Positions 44,832 to 53,800 are shown, numbered from the stretch's first letter. The stretch is DNA of 60,201 nt from Foetidibacter luteolus (GCF_009650435.1 NZ_VVIP01000013.1:12520-72720); one strand, 5' to 3'. Numbers and translations: made by a program. The notes: generated from the sequence alone by a model not told the origin.

Positions 44832-45463
44832 TGAGAACAAAAGAGAAGTTCAACAAAAAACTTTTGGTGGAAGGAAATGATGATCAACATGTAGTTTGGG
44901 CAATCTGCGAAAAGTTTAAAATCCCGGAAAACTTCGATGTTATTGATTGCGAAGGAATCAATAACTTAATTGAGCAAGTACCTGTGCGTCTTAAACAATC
45001 GGGCCTCAATACCCTGGCAATAATGATTGATGCGGATACTGATATTGCCGGCAGATGGGAACCTTTAAAAAATTTGCTAAACAGTCATGGTTTTAAAATG
45101 CCGGATAATTTGCCTAAAACGGGGCTCTCACTTAATGGCCCAAACAATATAAAGATTGGTGGGTGGATAATGCCTGACAATACCCTTAATGGAATGATAG
45201 AAGATTTTATCAGGTTTCTGGTTCCTGAAAACGATGCCCTTTTGCCAATTGCAACATCCACACTTGACCATATCGAAGGCAATAAACTAAACAGATATAT
45301 TACACCCCATAAAGCAAAAGCACTTATTCATTCATGGCTATCCTGGCAGGAAGATCCGGGAACTCCGATGGGGCTTGCCATAACAAAAAGATTCTTAACC
45401 ACTGATAAGGAAATCTGCCAGCAATTTGTCAATTGGCTAACTGACACATTCCGTGAGGAGTGA
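44831..45463 (+). CDS. DUF3226 protein (TOPRIM fold), partner of the AAA ATPase
   Basis: A 210-residue protein. LLVEGNDDQHVV supplies the TOPRIM glutamate (E14), and LAIMIDADTDIAGRW supplies the DxD pair, with GGWIMPDN and the late RYITPHKAKALIHSW region typical of DUF3226. TOPRIM domains act as nucleases or nucleotidyl-handling domains; in ATPase-paired forms they are the likely effector. The one-base start-stop overlap with the ATPase gene shows coupled synthesis. It is unrelated in sequence to the pair at 3.1-4.6 kb, but the organisation is the same. Confidence 0.82.
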   Translation: MRTKEKFNKKLLVEGNDDQHVVWAICEKFKIPENFDVIDCEGINNLIEQVPVRLKQSGLNTLAIMIDADTDIAGRWEPLKNLLNSHGFKMPDNLPKTGLSLNGPNNIKIGGWIMPDNTLNGMIEDFIRFLVPENDALLPIATSTLDHIEGNKLNRYITPHKAKALIHSWLSWQEDPGTPMGLAITKRFLTTDKEICQQFVNWLTDTFREE

Positions 45464-45477
45464 AACCCCTCCTTTTT
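45456..45477 (+). terminator. Probable terminator overlapping the stop codon
   Basis: AGGAG (45456-45460) pairs with CTCCT (45469-45473) around the loop TGAAACCC, which holds the TGA stop, then TTTTT follows. The short stem makes it moderate. Confidence 0.5.
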
Positions 45478-45555
45478 AGCTTCTGTTAAGAACGAACAAT
45501 AAAACTTCCTTCCAAAATTGGAAGCAGGTTGATTTATTGCTGAATAGAATTCCAA

Positions 45556-45613
45556 GGCGTACAAGTGAGTGACACAACCAAAGCCTCATAGCAGCAATCC
45601 AGTTGGTACCATA
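45556..45613 (+). repeat. Dispersed repeat family A, copy 6
   Basis: GCGTACAAGTGAGTGACACA followed by CAAAGCCTCATAGCAGCAAT. The variant core GTGAGTGACACAAC is shared with copy 9 rather than the commoner GTGCGACGCAAC. It lies between the DUF3226 gene and hpt, which are convergent. Confidence 0.65.
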
Positions 45614-45640
45614 GTCAAATAAAAATCAGCGAAGCTGTTT

Positions 45641-46180
45641 TTAGTTTTCCTTTAAACGGTATAACTCTTTAATGTTGCGGCCAAGGCCATCGTAATCCAG
45701 GCCATAGCCCACAACAAACTTGTTGGGAATGGAAAAGCAGCAATAATCAATTTGAACGGGGAAAACAGTTGCTTCGGGCTTGTGCAGCAATATGGCAATT
45801 TTTAGCGACCGGGGTTGCTGGTTGGTAAGTTGCGGTAAAAACTGGCTGATGGTTTTGCCGGTATCTATAATGTCTTCCAGTATAATTACATCGCGGCCGG
45901 TAATGTCAATATCAAGGCCAATAGCCGTTACAACCTGGCCGGTTGATTTGGTGCCTTTGTAAGAAGCCAGCTTGATAAAACAGATTTCTGCCTCGATGGT
46001 AAGGTACTTAAACAGGTCTGCAGAGAACATGAAAGAACCATTGAGTATGGCTATGAACAATGGTTTTTTGCCGGCATAGTCTTCATCAATCCGGGCGGCA
46101 ATTTGCCTGATCCTTTCCTGTATTTCGGCTTCTGATAAATAAGGCTCAAAATATTTATCGTGCACACGGATAAGCGACAT
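45641..46180 (-). CDS. hpt: Hypoxanthine phosphoribosyltransferase
   Basis: A 179-residue type I phosphoribosyltransferase. The PRPP motif is VIILEDIIDTGKT (98-110), with the flexible-loop tyrosine/lysine region SYKGTKSTG (73-81) and the N-terminal PRTase strand ILNGSFMFSADLF. It salvages hypoxanthine and guanine to IMP and GMP in the cytosol. Normal length, no signal peptide. The start is the ATG at 46180. It lies 40 bp downstream of the glucosaminidase gene and can be read with it. Confidence 0.92.
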   Translation of the reverse strand: MSLIRVHDKYFEPYLSEAEIQERIRQIAARIDEDYAGKKPLFIAILNGSFMFSADLFKYLTIEAEICFIKLASYKGTKSTGQVVTAIGLDIDITGRDVIILEDIIDTGKTISQFLPQLTNQQPRSLKIAILLHKPEATVFPVQIDYCCFSIPNKFVVGYGLDYDGLGRNIKELYRLKEN

Positions 46181-46219
46181 GGGAGTTAGTTTCAGTTGTA
46201 AAATAGAGCCCTGGAAATT

Positions 46220-47341
46220 TTAATAAGCAGCGGTTTCGGAGGCGCCGTTGCGGGGTGCCAGCTTAGGGGCTTTGGCAGCCGGTTTCTGCAGGTAAATTTT
46301 TTCGCCTGCTGCAGGCTGTTGTGTACCGCTGGATAACCTGTTATACTCCAACAGGTTTTTAAGGCTTACACCTTCCTGCTGGCAAATGTCGTACAGGGTT
46401 TCGTTAAGCGCAGCAATATGTATCTCTTTTTCTCCTTTTTTGGGTTTCTTCTCCAGGAATATCAACTGGCTTTTTTCCAGTATATCTGTTTTAGAAAGTT
46501 CGTTATAATCCAGCAGCTTATTAAAGGATATGCTGTTGTTGTTGGCCAACGCAAATAGCGAGGTGCCTGCTTCGGCATATACCACCCTTGTTGCATTAAT
46601 AGTAAACTCCCCTGTAGGATAACTGGGCGCTTCCAGAATGGTTTGCGCCACTTTAACTATGCCGGTATTTTGCCTGGGCTCTTCCCTGGCCAGCGCTGTA
46701 TTTTGCTCTTCAGGCTGCTGTTGTTCTTCTTCTTTAAACAGCGGTGTTACAGTACTGGTATTTGTAACCGTGCGGTTTTGTTGTGGTGCAGTGTTATTAT
46801 TTATGGCAAAAAGGTCTTCCTTATTGTTCATCCGCTGAATGGCTACTATGGTGTATTGCTGTAGCTGGTTGGTGACAATGGTGTTGATGAGCATTTTTGC
46901 GTAAGCGGGGTTGGTAGCATAGCCGGCTTTCTTAAGGCCTTTGGCCCAACCTTCATAATCTGTTGCATCCAGCTTGAAAAGAAAAGCGTAGTGCGGACGG
47001 TTCTTTAAAAAATCAGAATGGTCGCGGTAAGATTCTTCGGCAGTATTATAGCTTCTGAAGCATTCGTTTTTGGCATCGTCGTCGTAAAGATAGGTAGCGC
47101 CGTTCCAGTCGTTCTTGCATTTAATACCAAAATGGTTGTTGGTATTTGCAACCAGGCTGCTTTGGCCGGCCTGCGTTTCTATAATGCCCTGCGCCAGTAT
47201 TATAGATGCCGGTACACCTGTGCGCATCATTTCTTTTATGGCCAGGTCGCTGTATTGATTAATGTACTCCTGTACTTTGCTGGTTTGGGCAGATGCCTGT
47301 ATGCAAGCCACCGCTGTAAACAACAAAAGGACTCTCTTCAT
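46220..47341 (-). CDS. Exported glucosaminidase with LysM domains
   Basis: A 373-residue protein. A signal peptide (MKRVLLLFTAVACIQASAQ) leads to a GH73-type glucosaminidase domain: ASIILAQGIIETQAGQSSLV with the catalytic-type glutamate, NHFGIKC, and the Tyr-rich YRDHSDFLKNRPHYAFLF. Two LysM-like repeats follow (about 248-292 and 300-350), for example YAEAGTSLFALANNNSISFN and VSLKNLLEYNRL. Its role is peptidoglycan remodelling in the periplasm. Its ATG overlaps the stop of the methyltransferase gene by four bases. Confidence 0.9.
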   Translation of the reverse strand: MKRVLLLFTAVACIQASAQTSKVQEYINQYSDLAIKEMMRTGVPASIILAQGIIETQAGQSSLVANTNNHFGIKCKNDWNGATYLYDDDAKNECFRSYNTAEESYRDHSDFLKNRPHYAFLFKLDATDYEGWAKGLKKAGYATNPAYAKMLINTIVTNQLQQYTIVAIQRMNNKEDLFAINNNTAPQQNRTVTNTSTVTPLFKEEEQQQPEEQNTALAREEPRQNTGIVKVAQTILEAPSYPTGEFTINATRVVYAEAGTSLFALANNNSISFNKLLDYNELSKTDILEKSQLIFLEKKPKKGEKEIHIAALNETLYDICQQEGVSLKNLLEYNRLSSGTQQPAAGEKIYLQKPAAKAPKLAPRNGASETAAY

Positions 47342-47979
47342 TGGATATTTTTTATAAGTAACAAACCATCTCTTAATGTTACCATCACCTGTTCGGTTCT
47401 GTTGTCATTAGCCACCAGTTCATTAAAGGCCTGTATGGCTTTGGCGTTTTTTCCTTTTATTTCGTCTTCCAGCACTTCGCCATGAAAGAGCACATTGTCT
47501 GCTATAATAATTCCTTTACTGCTTAAACGTGGTAAAACCATTTCGTAGTATGTGCAGTAGCCAACTTTATCCGCGTCTATAAAAACCAAATCCCATTCGT
47601 AGTTGAGGGTGGGTATAATATCGGTTGCATTGCCGACGTGCAAATGTATTTGTTTATCCATTTCCACAGCACGAAAATTTTTTAAAGCAGTATCCGCATC
47701 CTCTTGCCTCAGCTCTATGGTGTGTAGCTCGCCGCCTTTTGCAAGACCTTTGGCAAGGCATATAGCGCTATAGCCAATAAAGGTACCTATCTCCAAAATG
47801 TACTTAGGCTGCTGCATCCAGCTAAGAAACTCCAGGAATTTACCCTGCACATGGGTACTAAGCATGTGTGCATGCGGGTGTGCAGCCATTGCCTCATCAT
47901 GCAATTGCTGAAGCGCTGTTTCATGCGTTGTGGTAAACTTTTCGGCGTATGGGTTTAATGCAGAATGGAAGAAATCCAT
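47338..47979 (-). CDS. SAM-dependent O-methyltransferase (caffeoyl-CoA OMT family)
   Basis: A 214-residue class I methyltransferase from the ATG at 47979 (MDFFHSALNPYAEKF); a longer frame runs into a dispersed repeat and is not credible. The SAM motif is ILEIGTFIGYSAICLAKGL, with the acidic HTIEL strand and DLVFIDADKVGYCTYYE, then GIIIADNVLFHGEV, all typical of the divalent-cation-dependent OMT group. The substrate is unknown; family members methylate catechols or tRNA (TrmR). It is followed by the glucosaminidase with ATGA overlap. Confidence 0.9.
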   Translation of the reverse strand: MDFFHSALNPYAEKFTTTHETALQQLHDEAMAAHPHAHMLSTHVQGKFLEFLSWMQQPKYILEIGTFIGYSAICLAKGLAKGGELHTIELRQEDADTALKNFRAVEMDKQIHLHVGNATDIIPTLNYEWDLVFIDADKVGYCTYYEMVLPRLSSKGIIIADNVLFHGEVLEDEIKGKNAKAIQAFNELVANDNRTEQVMVTLRDGLLLIKNIQ

Positions 47980-48021
47980 ATATGGTTTATTTGGAAATTT
48001 TTTGGGGCCCGGCAGCGGAAC

Positions 48022-48080
48022 ATGTGGCATCGCCTCTTGCGTCGCACTCTTGTACGTTCGGTAATGCTACGCATCATTGC
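48022..48080 (-). repeat. Dispersed repeat family A, copy 7 (inverted)
   Basis: TGGCATCGCCTCTTGCGTCG then CACTCTTGTACGTTCGG on the plus strand. It lies between the methyltransferase and the symporter, and the last codons of the symporter run into it. Confidence 0.7.
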
Positions 48081-49623
48081 CGCTCCGGTTGGTCAGTGGC
48101 GCATCCCCTGAGCTTTGGCGCTTCGAGATAAGCATCAAACCAACATAAGTGAGCAGGCCATTATATATCAGCAGCTCATACCCTATCTTAAACTTACCGA
48201 ATACATTTTCACTCAATTGCTGAATACCCTGCATCGTCTCCGGCGCAAGCTTTAACTGCCTGGCATACCATTCTATGTTGTTGACAAAATCAATACCAAG
48301 TATTATCAGCGGTGCAGCCAGGCAAACCCATATCGCTTTACTGTCATTAATCTGCCGTTTGGTAAATATGCCAAAGCAAAATAAGCCCAGCAGCGGGCCA
48401 TAGGTAAAGCCGGCCACCTTTAAAATAATATCAATGATAGACTTGTTGTTAATGAACTTAAACAGCAGTATCAGCAAAAAGAAAATAACAGCGAATGTAA
48501 TATGAACGGTAAGCCTTACTGTTTTACGTTTGGCTTCGTCCCAGTCTGCCCGGCGCTTAAGGCCAATGATATCAATGCAGAAAGATGAAGTAAGGGCCGT
48601 AAGGGCGCCATCAGCACTGGGGAACAGGGCAGAGATAAGCCCAATAATAAAGATGATGGATATTACAGCCGGCACATGGCTTAAGGCTACTGTCGGAAAA
48701 AGGTCATCACCTTTTACAGCCAGTCCATTGTTCTCGGCAAACAAATACAATAAGCCACCCAGCAACAGGAAGAGGAAGTTTACTACAACCAGCACAACGC
48801 TAAAGGTTATCATGTTCTTTTTAGAATCGCCCAGGTTTTTAACGCTGATGTTCTTCTGCATCATCTCCTGGTCAAGCCCCGTCATGCCAATGGTAATAAA
48901 GGCACCACCAGCTATTTGCTTCAGCCAAAAGCCGGCGCTGTTTACATCGGTATTAAAAATTTTGGTAAACTGCTTTGCTTCCAAGGCTGTCATGCTTTCA
49001 GCAAATGAAAAGCTCAACTGGCCCATTATATAAAATACGCATACCACCAGCCCCAGTAACATGAATGTGGTTTGCAGTGTATCAGTAAACACAATGGTTT
49101 TAACCCCGCCTTCAAAAGTGTACAGCAAAATCATCAGCAGTATAATAAAAGCTGTTAAGCCAAAAGGCACACCCAGGTTATCCAGTATAAAAATCTGCAG
49201 CACATTTATAACCAGGTACAACCTTGCTGTTGCCCCAAGCGTACGGGATATAATAAAGAACAGCGCCCCTGTTTTATAGGATGTAATGCCAAACCTGCTT
49301 TGCAGGTAAGAGTAAATGGAGGTAAGGTTAAGCCGGTAATACAAAGGCAATAATATGAATGCCACAATAAAGTAACCTATAAAGTAACCCAGCACCACCT
49401 GGAAATAACCGAAGGCACCCGCCCCTACGGTACCGGGCACACTTACAAAAGTCACTCCGCTTAATGAAGTACCTATCATGCCAAACGCCACCAGCATCCA
49501 GTTACTGTTGCGGTTGCCGATGAAAAACGAATCGTTATTGGAGTTGCGGCTGGTGTACCATGCCACTACCAGCAGGATAAGAAAATACAGTGCTACAAAC
49601 GTGAGTAATAATACTGGGGACAT
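48067..49623 (-). CDS. Sodium:solute symporter (SSS family)
   Basis: A 518-residue transporter with about 13 hydrophobic helices, starting MSPVLLLTFVALYFLILLVV. Landmarks are SFFIGNRNSNWMLVAFGMIGTSLSG (listed as the N-terminal signature region), YRLNLTSIYSYLQSRFG, and GLISALFPSADGALTALTSS, matching the TM8 serine-rich sodium site of SSS proteins. It imports a solute with sodium; the substrate (sugar, amino acid or organic acid) cannot be told. The last residues overlap a family A repeat, so the tail is probably not ancestral. Confidence 0.9.
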   Translation of the reverse strand: MSPVLLLTFVALYFLILLVVAWYTSRNSNNDSFFIGNRNSNWMLVAFGMIGTSLSGVTFVSVPGTVGAGAFGYFQVVLGYFIGYFIVAFILLPLYYRLNLTSIYSYLQSRFGITSYKTGALFFIISRTLGATARLYLVINVLQIFILDNLGVPFGLTAFIILLMILLYTFEGGVKTIVFTDTLQTTFMLLGLVVCVFYIMGQLSFSFAESMTALEAKQFTKIFNTDVNSAGFWLKQIAGGAFITIGMTGLDQEMMQKNISVKNLGDSKKNMITFSVVLVVVNFLFLLLGGLLYLFAENNGLAVKGDDLFPTVALSHVPAVISIIFIIGLISALFPSADGALTALTSSFCIDIIGLKRRADWDEAKRKTVRLTVHITFAVIFFLLILLFKFINNKSIIDIILKVAGFTYGPLLGLFCFGIFTKRQINDSKAIWVCLAAPLIILGIDFVNNIEWYARQLKLAPETMQGIQQLSENVFGKFKIGYELLIYNGLLTYVGLMLISKRQSSGDAPLTNRSGNDA

Positions 49624-49701
49624 TGATTTGATTGCCTTTTTCTAATGATTAAACTTGAACGATGCAGGACAATTTTCAAGGCCGCAATGCTGGTGAATAG
49701 C

Positions 49702-49762
49702 GCTCCGGACGTACAAGAGTGCGACGCAAGGGACGCTTCATTCATATTCTCCAGCCGGGCCC
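49702..49762 (+). repeat. Dispersed repeat family A, copy 8
   Basis: CGGACGTACAAGAGTGCGAC, GCAAGGGACGCTTCATTC and CCAGCCGGGCCC. It sits between the divergent starts of the symporter and LOG genes, where their promoters should be. Confidence 0.7.
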
Positions 49763-49891
49763 AAACATTTCTTTCCAGGCTTGCCTTACATCAAAAAATA
49801 ACCAAACGATATTACAATGATAATGGACAAATATCTGCAATAAACGTTCAAAATGGTTAAAGCATTTTAATATTGCCGTTAAAACAAGTGT

Positions 49892-50437
49892 ATGTATAAA
49901 TCGCTGGCCGTGTTCTGCGGCTCTAAATCCGGCAACGATCCATTGTATGAGGAACATGCTGTTTTCCTGGGCGAGCTGATGGCAAAAAATAATATTCAAC
50001 TGGTATATGGCGGCGGCAACAAGGGTTTAATGGGCGCTGTAGCCAACGCTGTTTTAAAGCATGGCGGAGAAGTTATTGGCGTAATACCTGAAGTGCTTTT
50101 GCAGTGGGAAAGCCAGCATACCGGCCTTACCGTATTGCACACTGTGGCAGACATGCATGTACGCAAAAAAATGATGTACGAACTTGCCGACGCGGCCATT
50201 ATACTGCCGGGCGGCCACGGCACATTGGATGAGATGTTTGAAATGATTACCTGGAACAACCTGAGCATACACGACAAAAAAATAATACTACTTAATACGG
50301 CAGGATATTACAATTCTTTAATGCAGCATATTACTAATATGTACCAGCAGGGCTTTTTGTATAAAGACTGGCGGGAAGGCATTGAAGTGTACAATACACC
50401 CGATGCTATTTTTGACGCCCTTTTAAATAAAAGTTGA
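49892..50437 (+). CDS. LOG family protein (nucleoside 5'-monophosphate phosphoribohydrolase)
   Basis: A 181-residue Rossmann protein with the LOG signature PGGHGTLDE (106-114) and an earlier YGGGNKGLMGAVANAV region. The family cleaves the N-glycosidic bond of nucleoside monophosphates, and some members release free cytokinins; others have general AMP/GMP hydrolase activity. Cytosolic, usual length. It overlaps the end of the convergent outer-membrane gene by 32 bp. Confidence 0.9.
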   Translation: MYKSLAVFCGSKSGNDPLYEEHAVFLGELMAKNNIQLVYGGGNKGLMGAVANAVLKHGGEVIGVIPEVLLQWESQHTGLTVLHTVADMHVRKKMMYELADAAIILPGGHGTLDEMFEMITWNNLSIHDKKIILLNTAGYYNSLMQHITNMYQQGFLYKDWREGIEVYNTPDAIFDALLNKS

Positions 50438-51011
50438 AACCTGCACGTACAATGGGTACAACCCTGTTATACCCATCCCGGTAAGGCGAGTTGGGATTGG
50501 TATTCAAATCCACCATCAAGGCAGTATAAAAACTACTCTGCCCAACGATGCGCTGGGTATAACCAATGCCCGCCAACACGCTGGGTGCAGAGGTGGTTAC
50601 CTTGTAGCTTTGGCCCGTAAACTCATCTTTAAGGTTATGCTTTACCCAGTTATTTTCAAATTGCCCTTGTATAAAAAGAAAGCTGAGCGGGTAAATACGT
50701 ACAAAGGGCCCGCCCCCATAGTTAAAGCTCCTTTGCCTTAAGCCACCATTATATTCAGCACTTATGGTATAATAGTTAATATTGAAAGCCAGTCCCAGGT
50801 CAAGCCATTCGGAAATACTGTAACCTACTTCCGGCACACCGCCCACATTAAAACTACCGCTGGAAAAACCCAGGTTAATGCTGCCTCCAATAAATACCCG
50901 GTTATCCGGCAACATGCCATCATCATCCTGGTAAGTTGGCGGCACCTGTTGGGCCACAGCAAAAGAGAAGAACAAAACAGCAGGTAATAAGAACAAGAGT
51001 TTCCTGGTCAT
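50406..51011 (-). CDS. Small outer-membrane beta-barrel-like protein
   Basis: A 201-residue protein with a signal peptide (MTRKLLFLLPAVLFFSFAVAQ) and a Gly/Tyr-rich body with alternating strands (NRVFIGGSINLGFSSGSFNV, LDLGLAFNINYYTISAEYN, LSFLFIQGQFENNWV). This fits an 8-stranded barrel of the OmpW/OprF-like size, but no specific family is clear. Its stop is 32 bp inside the convergent LOG gene. Confidence 0.75.
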   Translation of the reverse strand: MTRKLLFLLPAVLFFSFAVAQQVPPTYQDDDGMLPDNRVFIGGSINLGFSSGSFNVGGVPEVGYSISEWLDLGLAFNINYYTISAEYNGGLRQRSFNYGGGPFVRIYPLSFLFIQGQFENNWVKHNLKDEFTGQSYKVTTSAPSVLAGIGYTQRIVGQSSFYTALMVDLNTNPNSPYRDGYNRVVPIVRAGFNFYLKGRQK

Positions 51012-51070
51012 TTTATTGTTGGTATTGATATGATAAATATGGTTTCATTTTTCTGGTGACGGACTTTGGC

Positions 51071-51120
51071 TTTTCATGGCATCGTCTGTTGTGTCACTCA
51101 CTTGTACGTCCGGTTTTCAT
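51071..51120 (-). repeat. Dispersed repeat family A, copy 9 (inverted)
   Basis: TTCATGGCATCGTCTGTTGT then GTCACTCACTTGTACGTCCGG on the plus strand. Shares the variant core with copy 6. It lies between the outer-membrane protein and the GlcD-like gene. Confidence 0.65.
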
Positions 51121-51195
51121 AGCGTCATTTAAGCGGGTACCAAGCAGCCACACACAGCCAAAAGGCCAACCATTATGTAAACTACAGCATTCAAC

Positions 51196-52599
51196 TTAAT
51201 CAAAGATTTTACCGGCATTTAAAATATTGTTAGGATCGAACGCCTTTTTTATCTGTCGCATCAGGCGAAGGTTGGCATCTGCAAAAACAATATCCATAAA
51301 ATCTTTCTGAATAAGCCCTACCCCATGTTCCCCGCTGATGGTGCCACCGAGTTGCTTAACCAACTCAAATAACGAGCGGAGTATTTCTTTCATTGTTTCG
51401 TTGCCAAAACTGTTGGGTATGCCTTCTTTTTTTATACGTATGTGCAGGTTGCCATCGCCTGCATGGCCGTAGCAGACAGCATGAAAATCATATTCAATCC
51501 CAAGCTTTTTCACTCCTCTTATCAATTTGGGCAATTCCGCACGTGGCACCACCGTATCTTCTTCTATGGTGTACCCATCCATTTTTACAGCTTCGGCAAC
51601 GCGGCGGCGTATTTTCCAAAGCTCCGTTTTTTGCTGGGCATCATCGGCAAACAATACATCACCTGCTTCATAATGCTGCAGCAGTTCGGCTATGGCCTCC
51701 ATTTCACTTAACAGCACATCCATGTTGTTGCCATCCACTTCAATAATAAGGTGCGCTTCTATGTCGTCTGTAATGGGTACTACATGGCTATCCACCATAG
51801 CACTGGTAATTTTAAGCGCATCTATTTCCACCAGCTCCATAGCGCTGGGTGTAAACCCCGCCCTGAAAATGGCGCTAACCGCCTCCCCGGCTTTTTCCAG
51901 TGAGCGGAAAGGCGCCAGCATCAGCAGGTCGTAAGCAGGCAGCGGTATAAGCTTTAAAACAATTTTGGTAACAATGCCCAGGGTACCTTCGCTGCCAACC
52001 ACCAGGTGGGTTAAGCTATAACCAGTAGAATTCTTCAGCACGTTGGCGCCGGTCCAGATAACTTCACCGGAGGGCAAAACGAGTTCCAGGTTCAACACGT
52101 AATCCCTTACAACCCCGTACTTAACCGCTTTAGGGCCGCCACTGTTTTCCGCTATGTTGCCGCCAATAAAACAAGAGCCCCTGCTGCTGGGGTCTGGCGG
52201 GTAAAAAAGCCCTTTGGCTTTAACCTCGTTCTGCAGCACTTCTGTAATAACGCCAGGCTCGGTTGTAACCTGCAGGTTGCGTTCGTCTATTGCGATAATG
52301 CTGTTTAACCGCTCTGTAGATACCAGCACACCGCCCAACTGTGGTATTGCACCACCGCTTAATCCCGTACCTGCTCCACGAGGCGTTACCGGTATCAGCA
52401 ACTGGTTGCACAGCATCATAATGGCACTGATTTCTGCTGCTGTGCGTGGCTTTACCACCACTTCGGGCAAATAGAGCAGGTGTTCCGTTTCATCATGGCC
52501 ATAGTGGCGCAGGTTTTCTTCATCGGCAAAAACAAATTCTTCTCCTGCAATTTCTTTTAGCTGCTGCAATACTTCAATAGTAACCAATCCGTTTTTCAT
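51196..52599 (-). CDS. glcD: FAD-linked oxidase, GlcD-like (glycolate/lactate type)
   Basis: A 467-residue flavoprotein from the ATG at 52599 (MKNGLVTIEVLQQLKEIAG); the longer frame overlaps the next gene's start region. The FAD_binding_4 motif is TPRGAGTGLSGGAIPQLGG, with GGNIAENSGGP and KYGVVRDYVLNLELVLPSG. The C-terminal FAD-oxidase domain has CYGHAGDGNLHI and GTISGEHGVGLIQKDF. It oxidises a 2-hydroxy acid such as glycolate or D-lactate. GlcE and GlcF partners are not adjacent, so the symbol is only by similarity. Confidence 0.85.
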   Translation of the reverse strand: MKNGLVTIEVLQQLKEIAGEEFVFADEENLRHYGHDETEHLLYLPEVVVKPRTAAEISAIMMLCNQLLIPVTPRGAGTGLSGGAIPQLGGVLVSTERLNSIIAIDERNLQVTTEPGVITEVLQNEVKAKGLFYPPDPSSRGSCFIGGNIAENSGGPKAVKYGVVRDYVLNLELVLPSGEVIWTGANVLKNSTGYSLTHLVVGSEGTLGIVTKIVLKLIPLPAYDLLMLAPFRSLEKAGEAVSAIFRAGFTPSAMELVEIDALKITSAMVDSHVVPITDDIEAHLIIEVDGNNMDVLLSEMEAIAELLQHYEAGDVLFADDAQQKTELWKIRRRVAEAVKMDGYTIEEDTVVPRAELPKLIRGVKKLGIEYDFHAVCYGHAGDGNLHIRIKKEGIPNSFGNETMKEILRSLFELVKQLGGTISGEHGVGLIQKDFMDIVFADANLRLMRQIKKAFDPNNILNAGKIFD

Positions 52600-52733
52600 A
52601 ACCGGGTTATAAGGCTGTAAAAATAAGGGCAAATGGTGGTTGGCAACGCATAGGGCACTAAATGCAAGTACAAACTTCTTTTGCAGCGCCGGCAAAAAAT
52701 ATTCTTATCTTTTACGCTTTAAACGTACCAGCC

Positions 52734-53588
52734 GTGCCACATGAATACGACAAAATACTAAAGGAGCTTTTTGCCCAGGTAAAAGCCACTATGCTAAAGC
52801 TGCTTTTTAATATTGAAGCTGTGCAAATAATATCCCTTGGTGGCAAACTGCAACAAACCATACTGGAAAAAGAAGCTGATACCGTAGCTGAAATAACAAC
52901 AACCCACGGCGAGCAGTTTATTATGCATATAGAATGGCAAACTACTAACGACAGGAAAATGGCAGACCGAATGCTGTTGTACAATAACCTGTTACGCCTT
53001 AAGTACAATAAACCGGTAAGGGGTGTGGTAGTTTATCTGGGCAGCGATAAACTGCGCATGGAGGCATCCATAAAAACTTATGGATTAAACTATCGTTACA
53101 AGCTGGTAGATATCCGCCAGCTAAAACCATCAGGCTTTTTACAGGCAAGTGAAGCAGCAGGGTGGATATTAGCCGTACTGGCAGGCAAAGGAGCAGACAA
53201 ACGAAAAATCATCAGGGAAATTTTACATAAATTGCATTACGGTTTAAAGAAGCAACCGGAAGACTTTAAAATAAAAATAAAACAACTGGAAATACTGTCA
53301 CTCCTGCGAGGTACAGAAGCACAAAACCAGGTGTTAAAGGAGGAACAAAATATGCCCGTAACCATTGATATTACCAAAGACCAGCGTTTCCAGGAAGGTG
53401 TGAGCAAAGGACTGCAAAAAGGCATTGAAAAAGGAAAAAAATTGGGAATGGCAGAAGGTATTGCAGAGGGCAAACTTGAAACTGCAGTAAGGTTAATTGA
53501 AAATGGGGTACCCATTTCCATTATACATAAAGCCACCGGTATTGACATGAAAAAGCTACTTGAGCTTTCGAAAAATGTAAAACACTGA
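52734..53588 (+). CDS. Rpn family nuclease (PD-(D/E)XK, transposase-like)
   Basis: About 284 residues from a GTG at 52734 (reads as MPHEYDKILKELF, the usual Rpn-like start); an ATG at 52662 is inside the divergent oxidase region. The nuclease motif is EADTVAEITTTHGEQFIMHI, then IEWQT, matching the D...ExQ form. The C-terminus has the typical repetitive KGIEKGKKLGMAEGIAEGKL helix and the IENGVPISIIHKATGID tail. Rpn proteins cut DNA and promote RecA-independent recombination in E. coli; other roles include phage defence. A terminator follows. Confidence 0.78.
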   Translation: MPHEYDKILKELFAQVKATMLKLLFNIEAVQIISLGGKLQQTILEKEADTVAEITTTHGEQFIMHIEWQTTNDRKMADRMLLYNNLLRLKYNKPVRGVVVYLGSDKLRMEASIKTYGLNYRYKLVDIRQLKPSGFLQASEAAGWILAVLAGKGADKRKIIREILHKLHYGLKKQPEDFKIKIKQLEILSLLRGTEAQNQVLKEEQNMPVTIDITKDQRFQEGVSKGLQKGIEKGKKLGMAEGIAEGKLETAVRLIENGVPISIIHKATGIDMKKLLELSKNVKH

Positions 53589-53653
53589 AGCGATAAGCCT
53601 TCAAAATAATCACTGAAAATTAGAATAAGACCTCTCACCCAGCAGATTCTTTT

Positions 53654-53676
53654 GCCAGCCTTCAGGCTGGCTTTTT
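53654..53676 (+). terminator. Rho-independent terminator
   Basis: GCCAGCC (53654-53660) pairs with GGCTGGC (53665-53671) around TTCA, followed by TTTTTATTT. It ends the Rpn-like gene transcript. Confidence 0.8.
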
Positions 53677-53800
53677 ATTTCCCATTTTCATACCTAACAA
53701 ACTGTTAAGGCAAAATATTGATGAGCGGTTTTGGCCATTTACGAATATCATCGTACGTTTGTTACGAAATAATTCGTAATAACTTTTCAAAACATGTAAC

